From: Marchantia polymorpha subsp. ruderalis
Taxonomy: Eukaryota > Streptophyta > Marchantiopsida > Marchantiales > Marchantiaceae
Length of the DNA: 64,000 nt
Assembly: GCA_037833965.1 (NCBI GenBank)
Contig: AP031358.1
Coordinates: 23,258,001 to 23,322,000 of the forward strand
Reading direction: 5' to 3'
Part shown: piece after piece, positions 1 to 10,155 of the stretch
Position numbering within the stretch: the first letter of the stretch is position 1
How the letters are laid out: each line of letters begins with the position of its first letter
Program-made: the position numbers and the translations under genes
Notes under the pieces: generated by a model
What the model was told of the DNA's origin: nothing
The model's database searches: none
What the model saw: only the letters and a program-made list of their open reading frames with translations

Positions 1-1937
1 GTGAAGATTATTCTCGAATTTCAGCCGCCGACGAACCTGCGTGAGTTGAGGGCCTTCCTTGGCCATGTAGGCTATTACAGAAGGTTCATAAATATGTACG
101 CCATCTTGGCAGCCGATCTGACGAAGCTGCTTAAGAAGGAAGAACCCTATGTGTGGGGCAAGGAGCAACAGCTAGCCTTTGAAACACTCAAAGCTAAACT
201 GACGACTGCTCCGATCTGAGAAGTCCGGATTGGAATAGACCCTTCCATGTCTATGTAGACACGTCGGCATTTGCAATCGGAGTGGTTCTCAGTCAGAAGG
301 ACGACAACAAGAAGGACTACCCGATTTACTTCGCGAGCCGTCAGTTGTCAGTAGCAGAGAAGAAGTACACAACAACTGAGAGGGAGGCGTTGGGAATGGT
401 GTACTCCTATAAGAAGTTCAGACATTATTTGATCTGCTATGAGTTCGTGTTTCATGTGGATCATTACGCATTACAGCACCTAGTGAAGAAGGCGGATCTG
501 TCCGTACGAATTGCTAGGTGGGAACTACTGCTGCAGGAATTCACCTACACTGTGCAGACTAGGAAGGGCGTTCACCATGAGAACGCGGACTACCTCTCCA
601 GACTATGGACCGAACCCATAGAAGAGGAAGTAGTGGATGATTTTCCCGACGAACAACTTTTTCAGTTGTCCGCAAGCCATGAGTCCAGGTATGCGGACCT
701 GTACAGGTTTCTGCTCACACTCCAATGTCCAGAAGGATTGGATGCGGAGCAGCGCACAGTCTTCGTGCATAAAGTGGGACCTTACCAGCTCCAACAGGGG
801 GTCTTATTCAAGAAAATGGCAGATGAGAGGCTGTGCAGATGCTTAGAGGAGTCCGAAGTTCCGCGAGTCGTTAAAGCCATGCACACAGAAGACGCTGGTG
901 GTCATTACGCCACCAGGAATACGGTGACCAAAATTGTGAATGCAGGATACTGGTGGCCGACGATGTTCAAAGATGTACACGACTACGTTCGCAAATGCGA
1001 TAGCTGCCAGAGGACGGGAAGGCCGACTCCGACCACGAGATGGCCTCTGACACCGATCATGCCCTTGGCACCCTTTGAAAAATGGGGGATCGACTTCGTG
1101 GGACCAATACAACCTGTCACTAAAGGCACGCGCAGGCGCTACATATTGGTAGCAACGGACTATGCGACCAAGATGGTAGAGGCAGAGGCCACAAGGCACG
1201 ACGACGCAGCAGCAGTAGCAAGGTTCCTATTCGAATCAATCATCACCCGCTACGGGTGTCCACTAGAAATAGTCAGTGACAGGGGAACGCACTTTTTGAA
1301 TCAGGTGATAGAAAGTTTGACGCGGCACTTCCAGATTAAGCATCGGAAGACTACTCCATACAATCCCAAGGCGAATGGTCTGACAGAGAAATCCAATGGA
1401 TTGCTCTGCAAAATACTCCTCAATGTAACTGTGAACCATGCTCACGACTGGGACACCAAGTTACCAGCCGCCTTATGGGCATACAGAACTGCAGAGAAAG
1501 TCACGACCAGGCAAACACCTTACTTTCTGGTTTATGGGCAGCATCCGATCTTACCTATCGAATTCGAGATACCCACAAAGAGGACCTTAGATCAAAGAAG
1601 GCTGGATGCGGAAGAAAGTCAGGCCTATCGACTGCAAGAAGTCATGGCACTGGAAGAAAGACGTCAAGAGGCCGAAGATCGAACAAAGCAACTACAGCTC
1701 AAGCGGAAGGAGAAGTACGATCGGAGACTCAAACCAGTACTACTTGAGAAGGGCGACTTGGCTCTACTCTATGATAGCAGACATGCTAGATTTCCAAGCA
1801 AGCTACACTTGAGATGGATGGGACCATACAAGGTGATCGAAGTTTTCCCCAATGGCTCGATCCAGCTCGCAGAATTGACAGGGGAATGGCTAGGCACCCG
1901 CGTGAACGGGTAGCGTCTGAAGAAATACCACGTGTAA
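1..1937 (+). pseudogene. Gypsy pol, 3' part: end of RT, RNase H, integrase (family A)
   Basis: This is the end of a Ty3/gypsy Pol polyprotein; the window starts inside it. Codons from base 1 match the RT thumb/connection region (FLGHVGYYRRF). A one-base deletion near 216 breaks the frame, and RNase H resumes from about 240 (VDTSAFAIG, TTEREAL). The integrase zinc finger has H-H-C-C spacing at about 880-1010. The catalytic triad is visible: Asp at 1091-1093 (GIDFVGP), Asp at 1278-1280 (SDRGTHF) and Glu at 1386-1388 (NGLTEKSNG). A TAG at 1911-1913 replaces a Trp that is present in the related copy at 46617-48029, and the ancestral frame would run to the TAA at 1935-1937. A polypurine tract and LTR follow directly. 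The frameshift and the stop mark it as dead. Confidence 0.93.
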
Positions 1938-1961
1938 ATGTTCGCGTGGGCGCTCACAATT

Positions 1962-1974
1962 GAGGAGGGGGGCA
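1962..1974 (+). other. Polypurine tract of family A gypsy element
   Basis: A purine run (GAGGAGGGGGGCA) sits between the end of pol and the TGTGGTAACACAC start of the 3' LTR. This is where plus-strand priming is expected in an LTR retrotransposon. The same arrangement occurs on the minus strand at 46580-46597. Together they prove that the TGTGGTA sequence is the LTR 5' edge. Confidence 0.85.
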
Positions 1975-3000
1975 TGTGGTAACACACTTTTTTTTTGTGC
2001 AAAATTTCAACAATTTTAGAAAACAAGTACCGAAGCAGTGTCTGTAGTTAGAAAAGGGTACGTTAAATAGAGTGGATTGAGGAGATCATCACGAGGTCAT
2101 GAAGAATCGCGAAGTTGGATGTACCAGCGCCAAATGTCTTCGGCGCCTTCGGCAAAAGCTCCTTTTCTGAGGTGTCTCTACTCACGCGCTTCCAGCGTCT
2201 AAGGAAGCTACGCTTCCGGCGCAGACACCTCCGGAGGAGATTTTGCTAAAGACGTCAAAAGAACGGCAAAGACCTCTGAAGGCTTCCGACCATGAGTGCG
2301 CCTTCGGCGATGCGCCGCTAGCGCGGAAGGGGAAACCTTCATAACGATCTGAATACACGGTATTTCCAGTTGGTTGAAGTTGCATTGGGAAGAGCTCGGG
2401 ACGCTCGTCCTAACTAGCCCAAGAGCGCCGGAGATGGATCCGAGACGAAGAAGTTATGAGCATCGGAAAACTCGTAGCCGGACATGCGCCGTTCGCGCTA
2501 GGGTTCACCGTCGGAAAGTACTCCCGTACGCCTTCGGCGATGCGCCTTCGGCGGAAACACGCGCTCATGGGAGGAAATCAACTCAGAGGCGGAAGCGCCT
2601 TTGGCGGCTGCGCAACGGAGGAAAAGTGCCGGCCGGATGTACGCCTCCGACATGGCGCGGATAGGCGGATGCGCTGGCATGATTTGCGCCGGCGGATATG
2701 CGCCGTCAGCAATAGACGGGGCAGAACGGACAAAACAAGTGGTACGAATACGCGCCGGCGTAATTCGCACCGACTTGATGTGCGCCTCCAGCGAGGCGCC
2801 GACGGAGAAGGAATATGCCAACATAGCCGACGCATACACTGCGGCGAACTCGAGTCCGGAAGACGGTGGCGGCGGGAGGATTCAACATTCACGCATGCGA
2901 ATGCGCGCAGTGCGGAGACGTGAATTCGAGCATGCGAGGGCGAACCGTTAGGCCGTATAGCCGGCTGCGTAATTGTAACCAGTAAGAACGTTGGACGATC

Positions 3001-3381
3001 TTGAATTCGGAGAAGAAAAGACTGCTCTCCAGTCTCATTCTCTCATTCTTGATTTTGCGATTTCCAGCTTCCAAGATTACGCGCAAGGGCGGAGAGACCT
3101 GCAGTGAGAGGAGAGAGTGCGGAGACGAGTTGCGCAAGGATCTTGACAGACCTTGGAGAGAATTTGCGAGTAGCGAACTTGAGCGCGAGAAAAGAGAGAA
3201 TGACTGCAGCCCTCCGGCGTCTGGGTTGCGCAGCCGGTCGGAAGATTGGCAAGGTAGAGATAGAGAGCGAGGCAGTCCGGCGCGCAGGAGGCGCAGTCCG
3301 GCGCGCAGGAGGCGCAGCACCGGATCTGCAGAGTGCAGTAGCGTAGTTTGGTTTCGTGCAGGTGTTGCGAGTAGTAGATAG
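3001..3381 (+). pseudogene. Remnant of the LTR-encoded ORF (N- and C-terminal pieces fused)
   Basis: The first part matches the region before the start of the U3 ORF in the LTR at 9173-13830 (NSEKKRLLSSLILSFL). The last part matches the C-terminus of the full-length ORF at 15279-18416 (RSTGSAECS, VWFRAGV). The whole middle, about 2.5-3 kb in intact copies, is missing. It is therefore a deletion relic, not a gene. A duplicated SPARRRR unit is visible near 3280-3315. Confidence 0.8.
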
Positions 3382-3413
3382 GATAGCGTAGTGTTAGTTA
3401 GGACCTTAGAGGG

Positions 3414-3419
3414 TATAAA
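3414..3419 (+). promoter_or_regulatory. TATA box of LTR promoter
   Basis: TATAAA follows a conserved GGACCTTAGAGGG stretch. The same element occurs at the same place in every family A LTR in the window (10106-10111 minus, 18449-18455 plus, 34630-34635 minus, 42198-42204 minus). It lies downstream of the ORF remnant, so the ORF is in U3. Confidence 0.7.
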
Positions 3420-4330
3420 GTAGATCAAGGCGTTTTGCCTTGGGACTCTTCCAGTTTCGGAAGTGCAGATCAGGAACTCACTTTCTTGGCGTGTTTGTGC
3501 ATTTGGTCCTGGCACCACGTAGAGAAGCTGCAGCATAGCGAAGTTACCGTATGTTGTAGTTGAAGGCCTTCGGCTGAATGTTCAGAGCTAGTACCCGGTT
3601 AGAGACTTGAGTAGTGCGGATCTGCACCTGCGGGTGATTTCTGATGCTCAGAGCCGGCTGCGAGTTAGAGACTTGAACAGTTCCCCCTTACTCCTTCGAG
3701 TGACATATCCTGATTGTACTCCTACGGGAAGTTTCCCCTGAATGCCAAAGTGAAGTTTTATTACTTCGTGTAAGCCTTGGTTTGCAATTCAGGTTGTGTG
3801 TGTGTGTTACTAGATTGTGTCTCAGTTAAGTTCTCAGTCGGGCCTGTACTCCCTGCGTTTGGTGTGAGTCGAGGGTGACGTCCACGGCGTATGAAGGGGC
3901 TTCGTTCCGAAGTGGGAAGTCCAGTCCGGGTTCCCTACGCTAGTTCCTGGCGGAAGGGCAGTAAAAGCCGGAGTGGGAGTCACTACCTGCAGAACCTCTG
4001 AGTGAACTTTTGAGACACTTTCCCCTTGAAATCCGAAGCGGAGGTCCTGACCGACCTCCGAGTTGTGCTTTTGCCAGTTTCAGGTGTGTGTGTGTGTTGA
4101 GTGACTACGCTGCACTGTGCATCCTCCGAGCATCCTCCGAGTCGAGCATCCTCCGAGTGGCCTCCGAGTCGAGCACTGCAGTATTTCTGGGAGTGACAGT
4201 CGCCTGAGAATTCAAACTCTACAAAAGTCTGTTAAATGTGACACTTTTTACTCTGTGTGTTGCCTCTGTCCCTGTGGGTTCGATCTTTTTACCACCATAC
4301 TGCAGTTTTAGCCTTTGGTGGGTTATTACA

Positions 4331-4924
4331 TAATATGCCAGCAACAGTCCTTGCCAGCTGAAGCTGATCCGCAGCTTCAACCAGGTGCTTTCGATGTGGA
4401 TCCAGTAGCTTCCCTTGGAAGCCAGCTAAATATTTAATCTAGCCTTTCTCACCTCTTTATCACTTATTTTCACACAGACCGTGAAATTTAATCATAGAAA
4501 TATAAATTTTATCTATCAAATAAATAAATAAATAAATCTATATAGATTCCCAAATATGAAGTTAAAAACTTCTGAAACATATTATATTTTTTTGGAGCTT
4601 AAGATGGCAAAAAAAAGTCACTTGAAAAGATGATTGGAAAATCATATAGCAGGAAAAAAATACATAGATGGTAAGAAGACAAAAGAGAAAATTATATTCA
4701 AGAATTATTAATTCAAAAGGGATTGCTCTATGCTGAAATTGAAAGGGTTTTGGAAAAACCATCAAGTATATTTAACAAGTGGAAATTTAATTCTTTTTTA
4801 TTAATCTAATCATATTAAAAAAATAAAAATAAAATTTAAAGGTTTTAGTAAAATTTTAATCTGCATAAAATTTTGAAGTGATTAAAACTCGTTCATTTCA
4901 ATATTTTGATCAAATTAGTTCTAT
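4331..4924. other. Host flank between the LTR and the inverted repeat
   Basis: This stretch is mostly AT-rich, non-repetitive DNA with a short TAAA run (4520-4540). I see no gene. The first 100 bases are different: 4339-4437 is an open frame on the + strand ending in TAA with unbiased codon use (LPAEADPQLQPGAFDVDP). It could be the last exon of a host gene cut by the gypsy insertion, but it is too short to judge. Confidence 0.4.
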
Positions 4925-7900
4925 CTTTTGAAATTTGTGCACTTCCTTCGCTGATCTTTCCTATTATACACCGACTGATGAGTTACAGCTGGTCCCGGTC
5001 AACCAGTTGTACCTCAGTCGTGTTCTGAGTGAATTTGTTGTGAAAATTACTTGAAGGGTGAAATTATTTTAACGGAGAACTCTTTGGGGAATTTCGAATG
5101 CGAGTATGGGTAATTTTTGTGCTTCCGATCACAATTTGGTTCCTGATACTTAACTCTTGTCGATCGGAGAAACTCGCCCTGGAGATCTGGGATATTTGAT
5201 CTTTGTAGGAGGTTCGCTGTCATGGTTCTATTTATGAGCTGATTCTGAGTCCTCTGACATTCCAGGAGGGACATGCCCGCTTGGTTGTGCATCTAAAAAT
5301 TGGACAGCCTCAGTTCTTGGCCTGACGTTTGACACTCATGCGAGAGCTTCACTGATTTCAAACGCGGAAACGCGAGTGTACACATTTTATTTGCTTCAGC
5401 TCGATGAACATGTAGAAGAACACGTTCAGCTTCGCCGAGTCTCATAGGACGGGTACAGCCCCGAATGTTCCGATTACATAGTTCAATAAACTATCCCCTT
5501 AGTTTTCGTAGATTCCTTCCTTCGGCAACTTCAAGGACCCACTTCGTATATTCTCATGGATCTCGGTGCTGAGTTCCGAATTACAGCAGTGTTGGAACTT
5601 TAGCTAGAGCCCATTAAAAACCTGTCATGTCGTGATGCAACGATGTATTCTAAAATTCTCAATATTTCAGGAATGGTGATTAGTCTTCAAGCTTTAGCTC
5701 CGAATCTGCATGATCTCCCTCTTATTTACGTAGAGGAACGTGTGCAGATCAACTGGACATAGAGTTCACAGTCTAGTAGAAGTGAAGGCTCAGTCGTCTT
5801 CGACCAAAGTCCACAAAGGGTCTCACGTAGATTAGTTTCATTTACTAAAATTCTGTTTGGAAGGGAAGGAACCTGAGAGACAGCAGTTTCAGGAGAATCA
5901 GATGACATCCTCGTCTCTACATCTTGACGAATAGAGTTACTATTGTAGGACAACTTCAGGAAAGGAGGACAATAATGTCTGATAGAGCCATGTAACATCT
6001 GCTATTATGACTGATGATGAGTCTGATGATAAAACATTGGCGAACTGTACATCTGGCAATTCATGCAAAGTGGAAAGTACCTCCCCTCGGGCCAGAGTGA
6101 GTTTACTTCGAGTTTTCCTTTTCTTTCCATCCGCTTGTACCAACGTGTTTGAAAGCCATGCTGCTCATTCATATCCGGATTTAGCCATTATTGATGCCGA
6201 CCCAAACCGTGTCAAACTAGAATCATCCATTTTATTGAGCCACTGTAACAAATAAACAACCTTTGCAATAACGAGTGCAAGATCATGATTCGTGTGCATG
6301 ACCTTTACGTCGGAACCAGTTTCTAATCTGCGTTCTGAACGGCTCTGTGTGCAGCATGGATATCATAAAGTACGAGGTGTGGGTCCTTGAACCTATTATC
6401 ACCCCACGGGAGATTCTGTGACAGTTGTGTTCTAAAGATATATGAAGATGGGAGAGGTTTGCGTTTGAGATTCGGTGAAACTCCAATTGCATCCTGTGAA
6501 GGTGTCTGGAGTCCCGCACTTCTGCCCAGACCTTCGACGTTCGGTGAAAGTCAACCTTTTCCACCAGGAAGTCCAGGCCTGCCACATCTACAGTTCTGGG
6601 ACATTACGAAGCCTCATTTCATACGAAATTTCCTCCTCTTATCCTTTTGGAGGAACTATAATCGGCCAAGAAATCAATGCACTCCCTTGAATTTCATCAT
6701 TTTACTGGAATTCTGATCAAACTATAGTTGACTTCTAATGAAGCTAGAAAGTATTCTAGAAGCTAGATTTCTTTCTGCTTCAAGAGCTTCAGGACAGCAC
6801 AGGTTTGTATTTCATTCTGCTTCAAGCACCTTTACAAGCTTAAACTTCAGAAGCTCAGAAATATAATAGCACCTTCCTGCTCAAGAATTTGACAAATTTT
6901 GTTGGATATTGAGCAGGTAGTACGAGCTGCAGCGTACAGGGATTCTGAGCTTCACCACGAAAAGCCAGTGGAGAGTTCTGGTTGTGAAAACATGAAGGAG
7001 CTGAAGATAGCCAGATAATATTTATAGACGAAAGTTGCCAATTTTCACATCTACTTGTGACATCAAATCACCTTCCGAAAAACAAACTTGCATCCTAAAA
7101 GCAGAAAAAAAAAACTGCTTATTTAGAAGCCCAACCGATTTCCATAACCATAGAAATCTGGACTTAGCTGCCCCTCGATAATGGCGATCTCTGAATGAAA
7201 CAAATGCATCTTAGCCTTGTTCCCAATACTCCATGGCCAACTGAAAGAGCTAATGAGTGAAGAGGGACACATGTGGAAACTGGTAGATTCGACCAACTGT
7301 AGATTTTCGTGGCATCCTGTATCCTGTACCATGCACGAGCCGTATAGTCGCAGACGTGGGATTCGTACAAAATTAAGTGTACTTTGAGAGATACAGTGGC
7401 ATATATCGTTGCCTTGCGACTGTCGATCCATGCAAGCCCTGAGCTATAAAAGCTGATGAGCTTTGTTCTCTTATCACCGTCTCGGGTCCAGCTGCAAGAG
7501 CGAACACAGCTCTCGAAAAAGTCACAGCTTCGGAGGTAGTGTAGTGTCCATCCTTCAGTGTTCCAATCAAAATTCGACGACATATCCTGACATAGGGTCA
7601 CAACTTTGAGGTTCAAAGCTTCACCAAGAACTCATCCTGCACAAGAGGATCCTCCAAAAGAGGTACATCCTCCAGAATGCCGTTGCTCTTAGCTGATGCT
7701 AGTTTCAATTCTCCATCATTGCCACTTGCACTGCCCATTCCGAGGAAATTTGTATGGATTGAAAATATGATGAATTTTCACGACATCAAAACATGAGCAC
7801 GATGAACTTTCAGGACCAATGTCATCATGACCAAGGAGCTTCCTGTATGAATGACTTCCGTGAGATTATTTTTCTTTCCTGTTCTGCTTATAATGTAGGA

Positions 7901-8240
7901 ATACCGAGTTGGCTAAACTTGTGTCATCATTGCTGGTCTGAAATGCAGAACATATTGGACATACACATTCTTTAGCAGCGATCTTGCATCGATTTTGTAA
8001 GTAGCAGATCCTGAAATGGCCCTCGCTCCTGGAGCCGCTCCAGTCAATCCAATACCTCTGGCTTACCAGACCACTGACGATGGCTCTACAGTTCCTGATT
8101 GGCTCAACAAAGGGGACAATGCTTGGCAGCTGGCGGCGTCCACCTTTGTAGGCCTGCAATGTATTCCGGGGCTGATGATTCTGTACAGGAGTATAGTGAA
8201 GAAGAAATGGGCCATCAATTCGGCGTTCATGTCCCTCTAC
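4925..8240 (+). repeat. Left arm of an inverted duplication (AMT2 upstream region plus partial exon 1)
   Basis: This arm matches the reverse complement of about 57408-60710 almost end to end. Markers found in both arms include the CACCGACTGATGAGTTACAG block (left near 4970), the stretch around the MHN-AGMSLLECQRTQNQL reading, and the AMT2 start. In the 225 coding bases shared by the AMT2 copies I count about 14 differences, roughly 94% identity; the upstream part looks somewhat more diverged. The two AMT2 copies therefore point at each other, with the retrotransposon nest between them. Short ORFs within the arm occur on both strands and do not look selected. Confidence 0.85.
8016..8240 (+). 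pseudogene. AMT2-type ammonium transporter, 5' fragment of exon 1
   Basis: These 75 codons match the N-terminus of the complete AMT2 gene at 57632 ([38 protein letters not shown]), covering the N-terminal extracellular stretch and the first membrane helix. The frame is open and the start is the same. After the Tyr codon ending at 8240 the sequence switches abruptly to TGTCGTGCGAAT, the outer end of element M. One change, Gly to Arg in LILY(G/R)SIVKKK, falls in the first transmembrane helix region. No further AMT2 exon on the + strand is found in the window, so this copy cannot make a transporter. Confidence 0.92.
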
Positions 8241-8770
8241 TGTCGTGCGAATACATATCGCCATACACTCTAGATCGTTGACATGCTACTCACATACACA
8301 TACACACACACATACACACATATAAGGCGCGAGAGAGTACACACTCAAATGTCACAACTGAAATAAACGGGAGATTCCTCACTGGAATTCCCGTCGGTCA
8401 ATTACCCTGCTGGCAACAAACCGTCACCGTCACAAACATGAGTCAAGCCTAACCCACTCCACACTCGGAGAATCCAGGTCGACGCAAAGGGGGAAAGTCA
8501 CTCTACGCTCCCAACGCTTCCAGGCTCGACTCGAAGAACTAACGTTCTTCGAGCCGTCCCCGACTATATACCCCTCGTGACCCGAACCCTAACTTCACGT
8601 CTAAATATAGTAAGTGTCAAAACTTCGTGAGCCGACTCGTAACTACATGACAGCTGTCGTGCGAATACATATCGCCATACACTCTACATCGCTGACATGC
8701 TACTCACATACACATACGCACACACATACACACATATAAGGCGCGAGAGAGTACACACTCAAATGTCACA
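8241..8770 (-). repeat. 3' LTR of element M
   Basis: On the minus strand it starts TGTGACATTTGAG next to a purine-rich tract and ends at the AMT2 junction with ...CGCACGACA. A TATATA motif lies at 8565-8570. A 119 bp segment is present twice, at 8241-8359 and 8655-8773, so the LTR boundaries are less certain than for family A. A shorter terminal repeat with a spacer is an alternative reading. The 5' LTR is absent, so the LTR pair cannot be compared. Confidence 0.6.
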
Positions 8771-8790
8771 ACTCGCCCCCCTAGCTGGCG
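8771..8790 (-). other. Probable polypurine tract of element M
   Basis: Read on the minus strand, this is CGCCAGCTAGGGGGGCGAGT immediately before the LTR start. Its position between the pol stop (8942-8944) and the LTR fits a plus-strand primer, although it is shorter and less pure than usual. Confidence 0.5.
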
Positions 8791-8941
8791 GTCAGGTCCC
8801 TCTGACTCCCAGGTAGCCCTATCTACAACTACATGCTATACACCTTCGTGGGTGCGCGAACCAGTAGGCCGGGTGCTATGTCGCTCCATCGTTAGTCGCC
8901 TATCTGCAATTCATAACATGTGAAGATCAAGTCATCTACCC

Positions 8942-9172
8942 CTATGAAGTACATCGAGGACAAACCCATCTTCCAGCCGGAATAACATAGATAGGCGGAG
9001 TCAGGCACAACATGTGCCATCCCCTAGAACACCTATCACACACCAACATACGGGCCGCCTGACCAGCTGACCCACACAGCATGCACCTCAAGCCAGCACG
9101 TACTACCGCTAAGCTTGGGTCCATAGTGCCATCTACGTTTGGGAGGTGGCATGGCGCACAATTGCGCACATG
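8942..9172 (-). pseudogene. PHD finger at the C-terminus of element M Pol
   Basis: The minus-strand frame from 9172 to the TAG at 8942-8944 encodes a textbook C4HC3 PHD finger: C-M-L-C, then C-D-R-C, then W-H-M-L-C, a PP-I-IPAG-W loop and a final C-P-R-C. All eight zinc ligands and the Trp before the last Cys pair are present. If the solo LTR at 9173-13830 and one ACATG copy are removed, the frame joins without a shift to the integrase C-terminus at 13831-14034. The finger is therefore the natural end of Pol, in the place where chromoviruses carry a chromodomain. PHD fingers in general read the histone H3 tail; a role in targeting integration is inference. Confidence 0.88.
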
Positions 9173-10105
9173 TGTAATAACCCACCAAAGGCTAAAACTG
9201 CAGTATGGTGGTAAAAAGATCGAACCCACAGGGACAGAGGCAACACACAGAGTAAAAAGTGTCACGTTTAACAGACTTTTGTAGAGTTTGAATTCTCAGG
9301 CGACTGTCACTCCCAGAAATACTGCAGTGCTCGACTCGGAGGCCACTCGGAGGATATTCGACTCGGAGGTCACTCGGAGGATGCTCGGAGGATGCACAGT
9401 GCAGCGTAAGTCACTCAACACACACACACACACACACACCTTAAACTGGAAAAGCACAGCTCGGAGGTCGGTCAGGACCTCCGCTTAGGATTTCAGGGGG
9501 AAAGTATCTCAAAAGTTCACTAAGAGGCTCTGCAGGTAGTGACTCCCACTCCGGCTTTTACAGCCCTTCCGCCAGGAACTAGCGTAGGGAACCCGGACTG
9601 GACTTCCCACTTCGGAACGAAGCCCCTCATACGCCGTGGACGTCACCCTTGACTCACACCAAGCGCAGAGAGTACAGGCCCGACTGAGAACTCAACTGAG
9701 ACACAATCCAGTAACACACACACACACAACCTGAATTGGAAACCAAGGTTTACACAAAGTAACAAAACTTCACTTTGGCATTCAGGGGTTACTTCCCGTA
9801 GGAGTACAATCAGGATATGTCACTCGAAGGAATAAGGGGGAACTGTTCAAGTATCTAACTCGCAACCGGCTCTGAGCATCAGAAATCACCCGCAGGTGCA
9901 GATCCGCACTACTCAAGTCTCTAACCGGTGTACTAGCTCTGAACATTCAGCCGAGGGCCTTCAGCTACAACATGCGGTAACTTCACTATGCTGCAGCTTC
10001 TCTACATGGTGCCAGGACCAAATGCACAAAACACGCCGAGAAAGTGAGTTCCTGATCTGCACTTCCGAAACTGGAAGAGTCCCAAGGCAAAACGCCTCGA
10101 ACTAC

Positions 10106-10111
10106 TTTATA
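10106..10111 (-). promoter_or_regulatory. TATA box of solo LTR promoter
   Basis: The minus strand reads GAGGGTATAAAGTAG, matching the TATA region of the other family A LTRs. It lies just downstream of the end of the U3 ORF copy. Confidence 0.65.
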
Positions 10112-10155
10112 CCCTCTAAGGTCCTAACTAACACTACGCTCCACTATCTGTTACT

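Larger units (their letters stand above)
1975..4330 (+). mobile_element. 3' LTR of family A gypsy element, internally deleted
   Basis: The LTR runs from TGTGGTAACACAC to GGGTTATTACA (TG...CA ends), 2356 bp. Full-length LTRs of this family in the window are about 5.3 kb; this copy lost most of the U3 ORF, and the N-terminal and C-terminal coding pieces are fused at 3001-3381. U3 carries GCC-TTC-GGC rich sequence and one copy of the shared 100 bp module (about 2376-2465). A TATA box lies at 3414-3419. R/U5 contains a GT microsatellite (4084-4099) and a near-repeat of the motif TATTTCTGGGAGTGACAG. The 5' LTR is outside the window, so its TSD cannot be checked. Confidence 0.88.

Noticed and set aside
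5726..5998. 90-codon minus-strand ORF with a counterpart at 59638-59853.
   Set aside because: The counterpart is shorter, many changes alter residues, and no domain is recognisable. It is too weak to call a gene.
6007..6255. 82-codon ORF conserved in both inverted arms (also 59381-59629).
   Set aside because: About 12 of 82 residues differ, roughly what the DNA divergence predicts without selection. Other frames on both strands are conserved in the same way, so this is duplicated non-coding DNA.
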